NCBI GenBank assembly: GCA_013433145.1
Contig: CM024177.1
Location: 2,506,110-2,570,109, forward strand
Reading direction: 5' to 3'
Source: Ascaris suum
Lineage: Eukaryota; Nematoda; Chromadorea; Rhabditida; Ascarididae
Length of the DNA stretch: 64,000 nt
Position 1 is the stretch's first letter, and the number at the start of each line of letters is the position of its first letter. Below, piece by piece: positions 29,413 to 41,821 of this stretch. Under the pieces are notes generated by a model that saw only the letters and a list, made by a program, of their open reading frames with translations, ran no database searches and had not been told where the DNA came from. The position numbers and the translations under genes are program-made.

Positions 29413-30050
29413 GCTTATACGGGTAAATATATATGTGTATGTGCCGACGGTATTTAATATGTGTATATGTATATGCAGTAAGCATAACACTAAGCTAACA
29501 GATTTCAGAACTGAGCGCAATAACCGATGGGAGCTGACAACACTATCTCCCTCAATCCTGCAAGCCCTAATATGGGTCAGCTTTCCCACAACCCGACCAT
29601 CACTCGAGTTTCACCGCTAAAAGAGGAAGTCCTACTACAGATGTACCTCACGCATACCGTTTTGTTTTCATCCCAAACCCCTCAAAGCAACGTGCAGAAC
29701 TTTCCGAATCGGCAACCCTTCAAGTGCGGCAAAATCTCTCCTGCATTATCATTACCTACTACATTTTTCGCAGGATGCCCTCAGCAGATCGTTTGGTGAA
29801 ACGCGTAAAATGCTCGATCAGTGACCAAAAGTGCCTCATTCGTTAAGCTCAAAATGGATAAAACATCTGAACGAAATCCTGGCTTAATATGTCAGCACAT
29901 CCATATAATTTTAAAAGGAAGTGAATAATGCAAGATGCAGATATACCTGGAGAAAGCGACGGTACTTGCCAACGAAAGGATGACGATTTTAAGTGCCATC
30001 TCTTGTTTATCATGCGATAGCCGCAATGCCCGTATCACGCCCGATGACAT
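17129..30050 (-). CDS. STT3: STT3, catalytic subunit of oligosaccharyltransferase (STT3A-like)
   Basis: STT3 transfers the lipid-linked glycan to Asn in N-X-S/T sequons in the ER lumen. Seventeen minus-strand exons join in phase: 30050-29947, 29204-29162, 28606-28477, 27925-27780, 26592-26455, 25620-25450, 24972-24892, 24158-24002, 23215-23063, 22568-22486, 22005-21835, 21497-21309, 20729-20613, 20219-20117, 19267-19080, 18416-18300, 17161-17129. They give 707 residues (human STT3A 705) and align end to end with it. The multi-span N-terminal membrane half carries FDPYF (metal Asp51), YDNEG (D169/E171) and SVSEHQP (350-356). The lumenal domain has the acceptor-binding WWDYG at 529-533, DNNTWNNTH at 547-555 with sequons, and the DK motif DINKFLWM at 596-603. 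It ends DNRGHK. Intron 3 uses a GC donor. The final exon encodes only 10 residues and stop, 1.1 kb from the previous one. Confidence 0.97.
24472..24538. repeat. Two perfect 29-bp direct repeats, 9-bp spacer
   Basis: Identical 29-bp copies at 24472-24500 and 24510-24538, inside an STT3 intron. Confidence 0.95.
26747..26769. repeat. Poly-C tract (8 C, T, 14 C... interrupted)
   Basis: C run 26747-26754, a T, then C run 26756-26769, followed by an A run. It lies in STT3 intron 4, so on the coding strand it is a G tract. Confidence 0.93.
28471..28476 (-). other. GC-AG intron donor in STT3 intron 3
   Basis: Exon 3 ends CCAG and the intron starts GCAAGT. The next exon begins after ttcttgcag and restores the conserved YPG-LM junction only with this GC donor. 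No GT donor nearby preserves both phase and protein. Confidence 0.85.
29343..29411. repeat. (AT)n microsatellite, about 69 bp
   Basis: Pure AT dinucleotide array in the first intron of STT3. Confidence 0.97.
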
Positions 30051-32772
30051 CGTGTTGCTCGTCTCTACTTGCTTGTCCCACTCGACACCACTCTAAAACA
30101 AAGCCCAGCAGAATATTCAATAGGTTTACCTCAATGCTCCTCACATTTCAGATATTAGCAGATCGATTCGGATTTTTGTGTTCCTTTTTCTTGAGGAAGA
30201 CAAGTGAAGGTTTTTATAGCTTGGAAATTAATGAACAGATGATTCAAATGCATCCCTTTCTCTTCACTGCTACAGGTATGATGGAACATTTCAACTAAGG
30301 AGAGAAGCCACGTACGTAGATGATTCTTCGATTTAAAACCATAAAAAAGTGATCGTCGATCGATACCGACGCATACGTATCAGCAATTTAACGACGCGTC
30401 TGTGAAATGCAATAAAAACGAATCGAAAGATCGACCATGCGGACGCCGATGACTGCTTAATTCACCTCTTAATTACATATTAATAAGAAAAATTTTGTTA
30501 TGAGCGTCAATATTTACGCTTCTCTTCTTCCAATTTTTTTCCGGTCAGGCGACAATTGCGCCTTTAGGGGATGAAACTTGATATGATAGCACAAAAGTAT
30601 CAACGACAACATGCTAACTTCAATGTTAATATAGCTCAACCCAAAATATGAACCTTAGATCGAGATTTAAACCGCGCGTTTAACGATGGCGCAGTTGTCG
30701 GGGATGCAATCTCATGTCAGTTTCACTAATCCATCATCTCTTTACGTGATAACTGTAGGTGGGAAAACAACCAGATATGTGGAACCAACATGGTGGAGAA
30801 GGGGGAGGGAAGAGGAATAACCTGAACAGAATAGTGGACAAAGATGCCAACAAAATTTTCCACCTATTTCCAACTAGAACTTGGAATAAAACCATCTAAA
30901 AAAATTGTAAGACTCTCTCTCCTAAAAGTTTGGCAGAAATGAGCATTTCACTAAGCTTGTCAATATATTAATTTATCAATTAACAATTTCAAAGAATGCA
31001 AAGCGAAAACAAACGCCTTTCTCAATGAATAGATGGAAAGAAAATTCATAGCCTCCGGCTATTATTTAGTTAAAGTTAGAGCATTCATGAATATAAAACC
31101 ATCCTATCTGCTAATAAAAGCACCGCCCAATCCCTTATCAAAAAACTTTCAAATAGCATCGCTGAATTGAGAAATCACCAAAATATATAATATTCTAGCC
31201 TTATTTTACCCGTGTGCCACGATGGCATTCTTTGAACTGAACTCAAAAATCTCGAAACGATGCATTTTTGTACAGTATAAATATATATATATATATATGT
31301 GACCATATACATATATATATATATATACGACATTACAATGCTTTTAAGCAACATCACACATCAGGTAATATATGACGGAGTTGCTATTCAACAGTTTCTC
31401 CTAGGTTTTTTGCATTAAGAGTAAGAGTAATGAAGAAAGGAGAGGAAAAAAAAACATTGAGAAGAAACGAAAAAAAAAAAGAGCGAAACAGCGTTTTTCT
31501 AGCCGACTAGCAGATGTACTATGCTTTAAAAAAATAAAAAATAAAATAACAACATGCAAAATGATATATGAATAAGAACATAAAAATGGATGGCAAAATG
31601 GAAGATGGAAATAACGACAAAAAGAGAAAAACCAAACGTCAAGAAAATATTCCCACATATAGACGTGAAATATATCAGTTAATTATATAAGAGCACCAAT
31701 AGTACAAAGATCGAAACAATTCAGTTGCAATTTGAAAGATCGATTGAATGCATTGACGATATCGTTAGAGAACAACATTTGGCTAATTGTGTTATGAAAC
31801 TGGAAATTGTGCACAATATTCGTATGGTTTCGGGTGCAGCAACATTTTTTTGTTGTGCTTGAATTGAACCTTCCATTGATCACTATAGAAGGGCGATATT
31901 GAAATATTTTTGAAAACCGGAAATTCAATGAAGCCATGCATAATTTTATAAAAAGAAATCAAGTCAAAATTTGAACACGTGATTTCCCAATAATTCCAGC
32001 TGGAAGATTTTGAGTCTGGCCTAGTGTTTTTTGGGATGAAATGTTTTCAGATATTCTCTCTAACAATGCGATATCGAATCAAAAAAAAAGAAACCATAAA
32101 TAGAATACTCGAAAGTAGGTTCGTAGTAAACTTTAGCAGTAATGATTAAAAGATGTGATATATAGGATTTTTCAGAGACAATGTTTTGAACATAGCATAC
32201 GATATAAATCATAAAGTAATGAAAATTTATACACGGATGGAAATTGAAACAATGGAAATGCATATACGGATAGGAATTATTTAACGATATAAAGAGGAGC
32301 AAATTTCAACATAAGACATCAGAAATGAATTGAATATGAAAAGAATTAAAATGGCTCATAAAAATGGAAATATGCTGTCAACGATTATTTGCGGTCGAAA
32401 ATGCGATAATGGAACAATTAATTCATTGTTGACAACGATGAAGTAAATTATTCAAGACACAATTCTTGTGAAGTATTTAAAGAGAATATTGCAGTGTTAC
32501 TCTGAAATCGGAACCAATATGAATATTATGAATGAAAAAAACATCGACGAAATATTTTTTTCAATGTTTTTTAATAAAAGTTAAGATGCAGTTTAATTAA
32601 ATATTTTAACGTTGATTGTAAACGATCTAAGAATTTCGAAATATTTTCAACGAATATCAGTATGAAAATGTAGAAAACAAACTTGACAGCAATATTCGAG
32701 AATAGATTAGCACTACCGCAATAAAGGCTTTCCGATAATGCTTCAAACATTCATGCTGTAGTGCTCTTATAA
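30051..32772. other. Intergenic stretch, divergent side of STT3
   Basis: Upstream of the STT3 start and downstream of the next minus-strand gene. It is AT-rich, with a (TA)n tract at 31275-31327 and low-complexity A-rich sequence at 31440-31560. No supported exon was found. Confidence 0.45.
31275..31327. repeat. Interrupted (TA)n microsatellite
   Basis: Two TA arrays separated by GTGACCATATACA. Confidence 0.92.
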
Positions 32773-35700
32773 TTAGCAACTCAAAAGCTTTTTTCTTTGA
32801 CAAGTTCCAAGTAATAATGGTTCCCAGTGCAGAGAGAGGCAAATTGTGGCATTCAAGTCTCCGATTTCATCATCGAAGATTGGAAGAATCGAGCTATATC
32901 TAGCCTCGGGGGACTTTCATGGTCGAAGCTGAGACATGTAGAATTCCCTATTTCTCATGAGAAGTATCCAGCTGCCAGGTATTTGATTACCCCAATGAAT
33001 TTGTGAAGATATTTATGTAAGGTGTGCAAATCGATAGTAGGGTCATCCAACGGGAAAAGGTGATAAATTTTAAGGTCATATACAAATTTCTTGTGGTGCT
33101 CCGTTAATTACACCCGACTTCCAGAAGACGAGTTTCCCATCTTAACTCTGAAGGATCTATTTAGAAGAAGATAATTTCAACAGTTTCACATATGATTTGG
33201 ATGTAGCATATGTCTCCGGCTTCCTCGAAAACTTCATAGCAAGAAGCTTTAACGAACTCAATATAAACAATATCAGCTTAAATTCATTTTGGCTTACCGT
33301 TGCCATCCCATCGTGCATCAGTCTAATTAACTGAGATAGTGCCGATAGGAAACCATTCTGCTCGGAAATCTTACTCCATTTGTTTGGTTTACTAAGATTT
33401 CAGTATCAGAAACGCTGAAGGACTGCAAATGTTTCTAGTCAAATACAAAAGATATGACGCTAATAAAATGGTAGTTTTTCACTAAGTTTAATGTAGATTC
33501 CTTTGAACACTATTGATAATCATTTCAAGAAGTGTGAATGAAGCAATATTAAATGCTCATTTTCAAAATTGATCTTTAAACGTTTCGAAATAGTGATTAT
33601 TGTAGGTGTAATAAAGTCTGATGGAATAGCGTCAAAAAATACGAGAAATTTTATTGCTAAGATCGTGTGTCAATTGTGTTCAACGCAGATTGCATGTTAA
33701 AATTCACGATGGCGACATTTAGTGTGATAATTGATACATACAAAACGGAATTGCGCTATAGGCGTTTCATTTTTATCACCTCTAAACATCTGTGGGAAGT
33801 GAAATTGTTTCAATAATGCTCAATATATCTGTGCTGCAAGTTGATATATTACAATCTCCAATGAAGATCAGAATTATTAATAAGGCTAAGGTCGTGGGAA
33901 TCACCTATGAAATGAAAGAACCTCACATTTAGCTTGAGATAAAGCCCTTCTATGATGTTCATATTGAAACGTTTCGCATATATGTAATTGCTACCGTTTC
34001 GAGCATTACGTGAATGTATTGAGGCATTTTTGCAGAGCTTTTAAGCGCTAAGCGAGATCACACAATTAATGATAATTATTTCTATTATATTGGCAAATGT
34101 ACCATCGACAACTGCGCTTTAATATTAAATAATCATAAAGCTTAGGCTCAGTCCTATACTAAGACACGCTACTTTTTAGCACTGCAATTTTGTTTTAGTG
34201 TTATATAGTATTTTAACATTTTGATTTTCATCATGTGCCTATCACGCAACCGATTTTTCTATGCAGTCTTCCACATTTCAAAGTTAGACGAGGCCAAAAA
34301 TGCATCATGCCAAACATAGGGCATGCAATATTAGCCTATGAGCCTCTCAACCCATACAGCCTCCTAAAGCAAGATTAATTGATAGTCACCTGCAACTCAC
34401 CTGTGTAGAATTCAGCATTAAGTGTACCACGTGGCGGGTGCTTTTATCCGGAAGAAGGGTATGCTTTGGCAACAACATGGCTAACGTGTCGAACTTATTA
34501 TAATTCCCTTTAGATGACTGCCGTATAGGTTGTGAAGCTCGATCGAATGCTGACTTGAATAGTCTATCGAGTAGTTTATTTATTTATTTACTTAAACGTC
34601 CTAAAGTGGGAAAACACATAAAACGTATGAAGAGCAGCGAAGAGTAAAGGCTCTGGTTGTTTTGTAGAACGACACCGAGAGAGGCTGCACATTCGAGTGA
34701 GTAGTACATTTGTGCTGCTTCGATCGGATCGTTTAGAAATGGAAACAAAGGGTTCGAAGAACCATTTGACATAGAATATCTTTCAGAAATGAACGTTGTT
34801 TTTTCGTGAGATTTCTGCGCCTATGAGGGGATTCATGGGATTCAGAATATCTGACGCTTGAACTGCAGTGTGAGTCACATATGTGCTCATCAGCGCTCGT
34901 TGTCTCCTACGTCATCTTCCCAGTGGTTAACATTTTTGTGCAATACCACTGTATATGGGTAGATTGATCTCAACGTTATCACTTTCCTGCTACTACTCGA
35001 CATACAAATACCACCTAGTAAATCGAGGTGACAAGACTAAAGTACCAAAGAGAAATAAAATTCAAATCATCGTTGATGGACAAAAGACGTATAGACGTGG
35101 TCTGCAGGAAAGGCCATAACAAAACAAACAAGCAAAACGTTTAATAAAATCAAAAAAATAACAACAATAAACAAACATTGTCACTCCATAATAGGTGCAC
35201 AATTCGTGCTATATCATGAGCGGAAATGCGTTAATGTTTCGTCTCTCCTTATATGCTTACCTAATATATCTCTGCCCAGCACCTATCTTCCCGATGTTTC
35301 GTCTTTCTATTGTGATCACCCTCACGATCCACCCGACTGCTTCTGCTGTCTTTTCCTCTATATGGCTACCGGAATTGTACTGTCTCAAAGCCAACGTAAA
35401 ACATGTTGATTTGTAGTGCATTTGGTTTTAGATGAGTGCAAGTATTACAACTGTGATCCGTTTCGTTCGTCATTCTCGTGGAATTCCTGTTTTTTTTTTG
35501 TTGCAGAAATTCACTAATGAGTACCATATCCGATGTCCATTTTATCCACAAATTATTTTTGAGGCATGAGGCGAAAGAAGTCTGATATCAATGACTGATA
35601 AGGACCGGCTAAAATTTGCCGAATATCGTATCGTGTATACTTGAATAGAACCCCTCCTTCAATAAAAGCGTATCATAAACCTGTAACTGTTATAATCTGA

Positions 35701-38700
35701 GATCTGCACTAACCTACTTCTTTATAGGTATTTTACTTAGAAACGAAAGCTTGGACAGGTTTCACGTAAGCAATAAAGACATGAGTTAATCCTAACAGTA
35801 AATACCTTTCGTCAAATTCACATGAAAAATCTCTTCAAAATCACATTCGCAGTCCGGCCAGCCTTTTCTCATCGTTTTCAACAAACGCCGACAAACTTTG
35901 CGTTCTAAACTACTGCCACGTTCAGGTTTCCTGAAAGTAACTTTCTAAACATAAAACCCCATAAACTTCGAACAAAAGTCCCTCATAATGAACCCTGCCC
36001 ATCGTATAAACCCCTTCCAAACATTAGAGAATGAATAACCCCCTTTCCTATAATCCTCTCGCCATCACGAAAACAAGAAAAAAATAATTCTTCTCACATT
36101 TGTGAGGCATTGGACCGTATATGAAATTTAAGAACAAAACGGGCGTCCTCCTCATTGTCTCTGCCTCTTCCCCCGAAATTCCGAGGAGTTACTACCACGG
36201 ATGTCTACTCAGAGAGGTACAGTTTACAAAAACTATGCAACGGAAAGAATAGTGAAGTAGAGGGGAAGATGCAATATGCCTCAACATGGAACATTACTTT
36301 CATTTATTTTTTATTGCAAATTCTATATAATCGGCGCGCTAAGAGCGATCCGATGACGCCATTTCAAAAGACACCGTCAAGCAAACATCAAAAATTTGCA
36401 TATTGTTTTATGGCGAGAGAAAGCACTTTCCACATTTGGGATCCAACCTTTCGGGCTCATAATGAAACAATGGTTGCCATCGAAAGTTACTGCACATTTT
36501 GGAAAAACATCGGCTTCAATGGGTATTGGTGCGCTCTAAATGAGCGACGACACTGTGTCAAATGCCGGCTATATTATTCACTTGCAACAATTATACAAGA
36601 ATGCTCTTCAACAATTAACATGCTTTTCTTTTTCTACTATGAGCTCAGCTTCGAACCAATAACTAGTCTACATTTTTGAAATAATTGTCCACAGTCAAAA
36701 CCCTTCCCTTGCATGCGCAGAGCTTCGTTTCGTTCCATCTTCTTATTTCTTTTAGAATAATCTACAGCACCGCTATAGCCGTTCCGTGAGAACATTTTTG
36801 AGAGACCGGAAACGATAAACCAGAAACTACGGACCAGAAAAGAAGCAGGAATCTAATGCAGCGCTACTAATCACATCGGAAGAAAAAGGCCACTTTGAAA
36901 CTAATTATTGCTCCGTGTCTCTCTACATCAGCGGGATAGGGAGCAGCATATTGAAGTAATATTGATCCGGTCGCTAAGTTGTTTTATAGTAATCAAATTG
37001 TCTTTCCATGTAGAATTCAGTCAGTCAGCTGTTCTTTTTCTTTTCAATACCACCAACTTGTCTGTCTGTGTCTCAGATCAACGAATATATGCAAGCGCTA
37101 ATGCAGATTCGCATTGCTAGAATTATCTTATTGGTTGTGCAACTTTCCGATTAGAAAAACGCATAGTTGAATATTAAATTCTCATCGATTATTGATTGAC
37201 CCTCACAAGTGGTCTAAGAATTGTGTGGAATTTAATAGCGATCATTATTATTGACTATTTTTTTTTACTGAATAAACGCAACTCACCAATAATAAGATGA
37301 GGCAATCATACATCGAGGGCACTGGAAGAAGAGTTCACGGGACGCGACAATGGGATCATCTTCAGATTGGTTTTTCAATCTAGCTAGGTCTTCATTGCTT
37401 ACGAGTGGTGCCTGAAATGGAGGATTAACAATTCTTTCCTAGAATATCCACAAATTTTTTTGATTTGAATGGTATACGTTGATTAGAAATTTATGCACGC
37501 TTTATTTGTGATCGTTGCGATTGTTACTTAGAAAATATTTACTTTATTACTTCAGATCGAGTAAATATAAGAAAAACGAACAAGGCATTAAAGAAAAATG
37601 AGCTTCATTTTCGAATACTCTAGACTGAATTCAAACAACCAAAAGGTGATTTTACCTTAAAATTAGATATGCTATGCGAAAATATTCTCGAAAAAACTTT
37701 CACATTGAGTCTTAGAGAAATTTACGAATGCATTTTTTGCGATAAAATCGTCGGCTATTTTTTCGTCCTTTTTTTAAAATTCGTCATTAATTCTGATGAG
37801 TATAGAAGTGCGAAAACACTTTTGTTTTTATAATAAGGATGTATAATGTTATAGCCTAATGGCTATACACATCGGTGGAAAATATCTTTAACATAATTTC
37901 TGAATCTAAAGCTCTAGGTTCATAGATTTATCATTGGCCTAAATTATTGACTGAATACCTAAAAAAAAAATTCTGAATCTGAATCATAACGTAAAACTAA
38001 AGCTAAAGCTTAAGCCAAACGTTCAATACCAACATCCGCAAACGTGGCAGTTGACCTTAATGTGAGTTGTTCATTTCAATTAGTTGCTTTAGTTCAGCAC
38101 TTTCCTCAATCTTTTTTGCATAATAATTTTTGCATAAATTTTTTTTGCATAAAAACTGTAAATTTTAAATTTTTGCATAAAATAAATTTTTTTTCTCCTT
38201 TTTATTCATATCATATGTGATTATCGAATTTATTAAGAGGTAGGCTCAATTGAAGTCTTTCAAAAATATTGTAATTTTTAAGCCAGTAATAAATCTATGA
38301 GGTCTTATTAAATATGCAGATTGCTTTGACTTATCTATCAAATCGACTAGAGAATGCCTCTTTATTTAAAAAAAAATAATCGGTCAGCGGATCCATAGAT
38401 ACAGACGCAAAACAGAACTATTAAATGGAATATTGTTAGCGAATAAAATACGTCTATTCATGCATTTTCATTCGATCAACGCGCCAAATGTAACGTTTCA
38501 TAAGACCCATTAAGAGATGAAACCAAAGCCACTATAGTTTTATGAACATCTGCCGTAAAAAAATCATAGGATAGGCGATGTTTTCTATGAGACAATTTAG
38601 AGCTGAAACGATGAATGCTTTGATTGGAGTATTTAAACAATGCAAATAAAACGTACAAAGATTTTTGCATTGGAAGAGAAGAGCGTTTGCGGCATTGGCG

Positions 38701-41700
38701 TTCCATCGAATCCCGCACAGCTTCTTGGCCGCAAACGTTCAATACCAACATCCGCAAACGCTATTATATTATCGTGGCAATTGACCTTAATGAGTTGTTC
38801 ATTTCAGTTAGTTGCTTTAGTTCAGCACTTTCCTCAATCTATTTTCGGTATTAGATGTTTTGATTCTATTTAATATTTTTGTGCTAACATAAATAAAAAT
38901 ATAATTCCTGAAATTACTTGTCAATGCAGCCATTTACACAACGTTCTGTGGGTTATTTGGTTTTATAGAACATTGTACGTATACTATTTGAATTCATAAT
39001 GCAACACATTCCTCACGAATAAATCATCATTGTAACCTTAATTTGTTATCTGTTCGAGGCGGGCATTATTGACGAATTAGAAGTTAATAAATTTTCTGTT
39101 GACTGAACTCGTTTGACCAACTTATTTTCATCTCCCTTTAAAAGATATTTGATTTTTCCGCCTACCCTAATCCCCCTTCCCTACCTCTTCTTTCATTTTC
39201 ACTATGTGATCGTTAAATTTATTTCATATAAGTAAGTGTCTTCTATAGGAAATAATCATAAAAAATCAGTGGATGAGACAATGCATGTTATTCGCCAAAT
39301 ATCTATCAAAAAATGATAAAGAACAGATACGCGATGAATTATTGAATAATGATGTACACTATCTTTATTATTTTCTATTATTTATTCATTGCTATAAGTG
39401 AACAACAATGTGGACTAATATTTCCTAAGAAGTTGTATTGTGCTGCAAGAAAAAAAAATCTTTGATTATTACCACTTCAAGTTTGTCAACACATTTTTTA
39501 TTTCTTCCTTTGCTAAGGAGTTTTTGCATTGCGACTGCCATCCCACCATGGCTATTACTCAGTTTACATTGTTTCTGAAAATCATCGCTCTAATATATGC
39601 ATAAATTTCAAGCAAAACATCGCTTAATAAAAATTAATTTTATCGTATATAAATAGCGAATAATAGTACGCCTTTTAATGTGATGTTGATGACAATTCTA
39701 ATAGTCTTTCTTGTCATAATCGAATCGAATTGATTCAACATAATTGTTGCTATTTTAGTAAAAACGTATTGATCGATATGACTAAAGATCACAGCCGTCC
39801 TTCATAGTAATCTCCAATCTGCATAGTGGTTAGGTATGATTGAGAAGAAAATTAAACGGCGAATAATTCATGAGTACGATGTCCAGTATACATTCGACCA
39901 TTCAATTTTTAATTCTTTTAATAACCTACTTCCTGTCCTATATCTTCAAAGTACATTAAGGTTGCGTCAACAATAAAGTAGTTACTGTGAAGAGTAGAAA
40001 ATACTAATCAGCCATAAATCGTTGACTGTAAACTATATTAGTATAAGACTTACGTAATTACCTATAACCTACGGAAGACATGTCTAGAAATATGAAATCT
40101 TATGATAGTTACCACATTAAATTGGTCGAGTTGTAAAGGTAAACGACCATATTTACAGTGCCATAAATTAAAGCCCTTCTTTCCTTCTTCAATGTCTTTT
40201 ATGAGAGACAATACATCGGCATGTTCCTCCTGAACGGCATTTTTTGCGTGAACACAAAGTTCTTTATTCGTTTTAATTCTAAACGAATTGAACAATGAGC
40301 AAAATAATTGGTGAATGAGATTTTAAACACCCATTAACGCCATGATAGTCTAGAAGATATGAGCAAATCATGATACACTAGAAGTAAAAGCAGCACCAAG
40401 CTTGCTCTAGCATTAAATCCGCAATCCATACATCCCATATATTTATCACTATTCTTTGCAAATGGTTATCTTTTTATCACTATTCTTTGCAAATGGTTAT
40501 CTTTTTCTTTTCAAAAAATTCTCACATAAACGGAGACTAATTGTACTCGTGTCATCCTCCTTATGTACCCAAACATTCGCATCGTCATTCATAATTTTGT
40601 TCCATTAGTTACGACAATAAACGCCTCATAGTGATTATTAGATGTGAAGCGAGTGGATTTTCGAAAGTTCGTGGGTATGATTAAAAAGGGGATGCATAAG
40701 TGGACGGCGATTATTTCACATCGCATACCGGATCCGGATTTGGATATATTATACATACCTAAACATTTCGAATTGCACGCTTTATGACATAAGATGAATT
40801 CCTTGTATTATAAGACTCGCTTTGTAAAATTGCTTGTGATGTTCATAGGTGTTGTGGAATAAGAGATTCTCCGCTTCATAGGTGTTATGGAATACGAAAT
40901 TCTCCGTAAGTATGTGCCAAAACGCAATATCTATGCGTGGTTTTCATTACAATGTCTTATGTTAAATATCTCTAAGTATTCTCCCTTTTATGCGCAAAAA
41001 TTATAGGTGAAATTAGTTCTCATTTAATGCAGAGGTAGTGCATCAATTGCACATTAAAATGCGCAAATTATTGATGTGAATTTTGCCTCATACAGTCGTC
41101 GATTAGAAATTGTTTTTTGCATGTGAGAATAAGATGAGATGTCGATTCTGACCAAGGAAGCCTCCTTTAAATAATTGCTAACAGCTTTATTTATGCTAAA
41201 GCTTCCATAATTTCCATTAAAGATGCTTTACCTCTTCTATTTTTTCAGCTAGCAAAGGTCAGCGTATTGCGTATTCCTTCATCGCCTTCCCTATTGAAGA
41301 AAGGATCGAGGACGCGTAGCACAGGTCGTGAAAAAAAAATGGTGAATACTTACGCAAATGGAAAAGGAATCCAGGAGGCGGAAGCTAGTCAAGTGAGCTC
41401 AAGAACCCAATGATCCCTTCGTTCCCCTCTCCACGTCCCCTCAATATGCCAATGATCACAGCGCCCAACATTTAGTCGGCATTGTAAAAATTAAAACATC
41501 GATGCCTTCAGTACTAACATTTAAAAGATGGGTTCTTCTGAAGATAAGTGCAAATGCTGCAATGGACATAGGTTACTCAGCACTCATCGCAAGATTCCAG
41601 CATAGATCCGGATGGTATAATAGGTTTCGTGGAGAGGAAGGGGAAGGTTCCAATATATGTAGGTAAGAGCGGATTGAATGAGAAAGACATACAATAGCTC

Positions 41701-41821
41701 TGGCTTGCAGAGATATGAACGCAACGTTTGCACCTATCAGTATGAATGTTGTAAGCGTTTCGATCACTGTGATGATAGTGCATTGCTTACGACGCAGTAG
41801 AAAACGCAACATCCGCATCAT
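32773..41821 (-). CDS. Unrecognised gene of small exons: probable type II membrane protein
   Basis: Minus-strand exons with splice signals and compatible phases: 41821-41693, 40278-40113, 39574-39473, 37411-37287, 35930-35806, 34549-34401, 33360-33298, and possibly terminal 32913-32773. At least one exon between the first two is unresolved, because phases 0 and 2 do not join. Exon 1 begins MMRMLRFLLRRK and is followed by one hydrophobic span (TIITVIETLTTFILIGANVAFI), a signal-anchor layout. The rest is soluble and Cys-containing: LWHCKYGRLP, CKLSNSHGGM, FFQCPRCM, a WKPERGSS segment that spans a phase-2 junction, and WPDCECDFEE. Most acceptors read TTTCAG or TTTAG, and donors include gtaact, gtgagt, gtattt and gtaagc. 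The layout suggests a Golgi or ER enzyme or a surface protein with a lumenal Cys-rich domain. I recognise no family. It has more than 330 residues without the missing exon. Confidence 0.55.
36155..36679 (+). other. 174-codon open frame antisense to an intron, no known relative
   Basis: The longest plus-strand frame in this region, lying in an intron of the minus-strand gene. It is rich in Trp, Cys and aromatics. No splice context or family is recognised, and chance is likely. It is listed because of its length in AT-rich DNA. Confidence 0.15.
38016..38111. repeat. Dispersed direct repeat, copy A (~96 bp)
   Basis: Nearly the same as 38732-38840. It lacks a 12-bp AT-rich insertion present in copy B, carries two extra bases (TG), and has a few substitutions. 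Confidence 0.9.
38112..38180. repeat. Short interspersed copies of TTTTTGCATAA
   Basis: Four close copies of TTTTTGCATAA directly after dispersed repeat copy A. Confidence 0.8.
38732..38840. repeat. Dispersed direct repeat, copy B (~109 bp)
   Basis: Second copy of the repeat at 38016, about 0.7 kb away. Its left end also overlaps a 93-codon minus-strand open frame (38476-38757). Confidence 0.9.
40442..40503. repeat. Perfect tandem duplication, 31-bp unit
   Basis: Two identical adjacent 31-bp copies (40442-40472 and 40473-40503). Confidence 0.95.
40842..40906. repeat. Tandem duplication, 33-bp unit, diverged
   Basis: Two adjacent copies starting TTCATAGGTGTT and ending ATTCTCCG, with a few mismatches. 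Confidence 0.88.

Noticed and set aside
29261..29620. Plus- and minus-strand frames with long YIYI runs
   Set aside because: Translation of the (AT)n microsatellite in STT3 intron 1.
41354..41390. Strong gtaagtat donor as the missing second exon of the membrane-protein gene
   Set aside because: The only open frame next to it has the wrong entry phase and a poor acceptor, so I left the missing exon unresolved.
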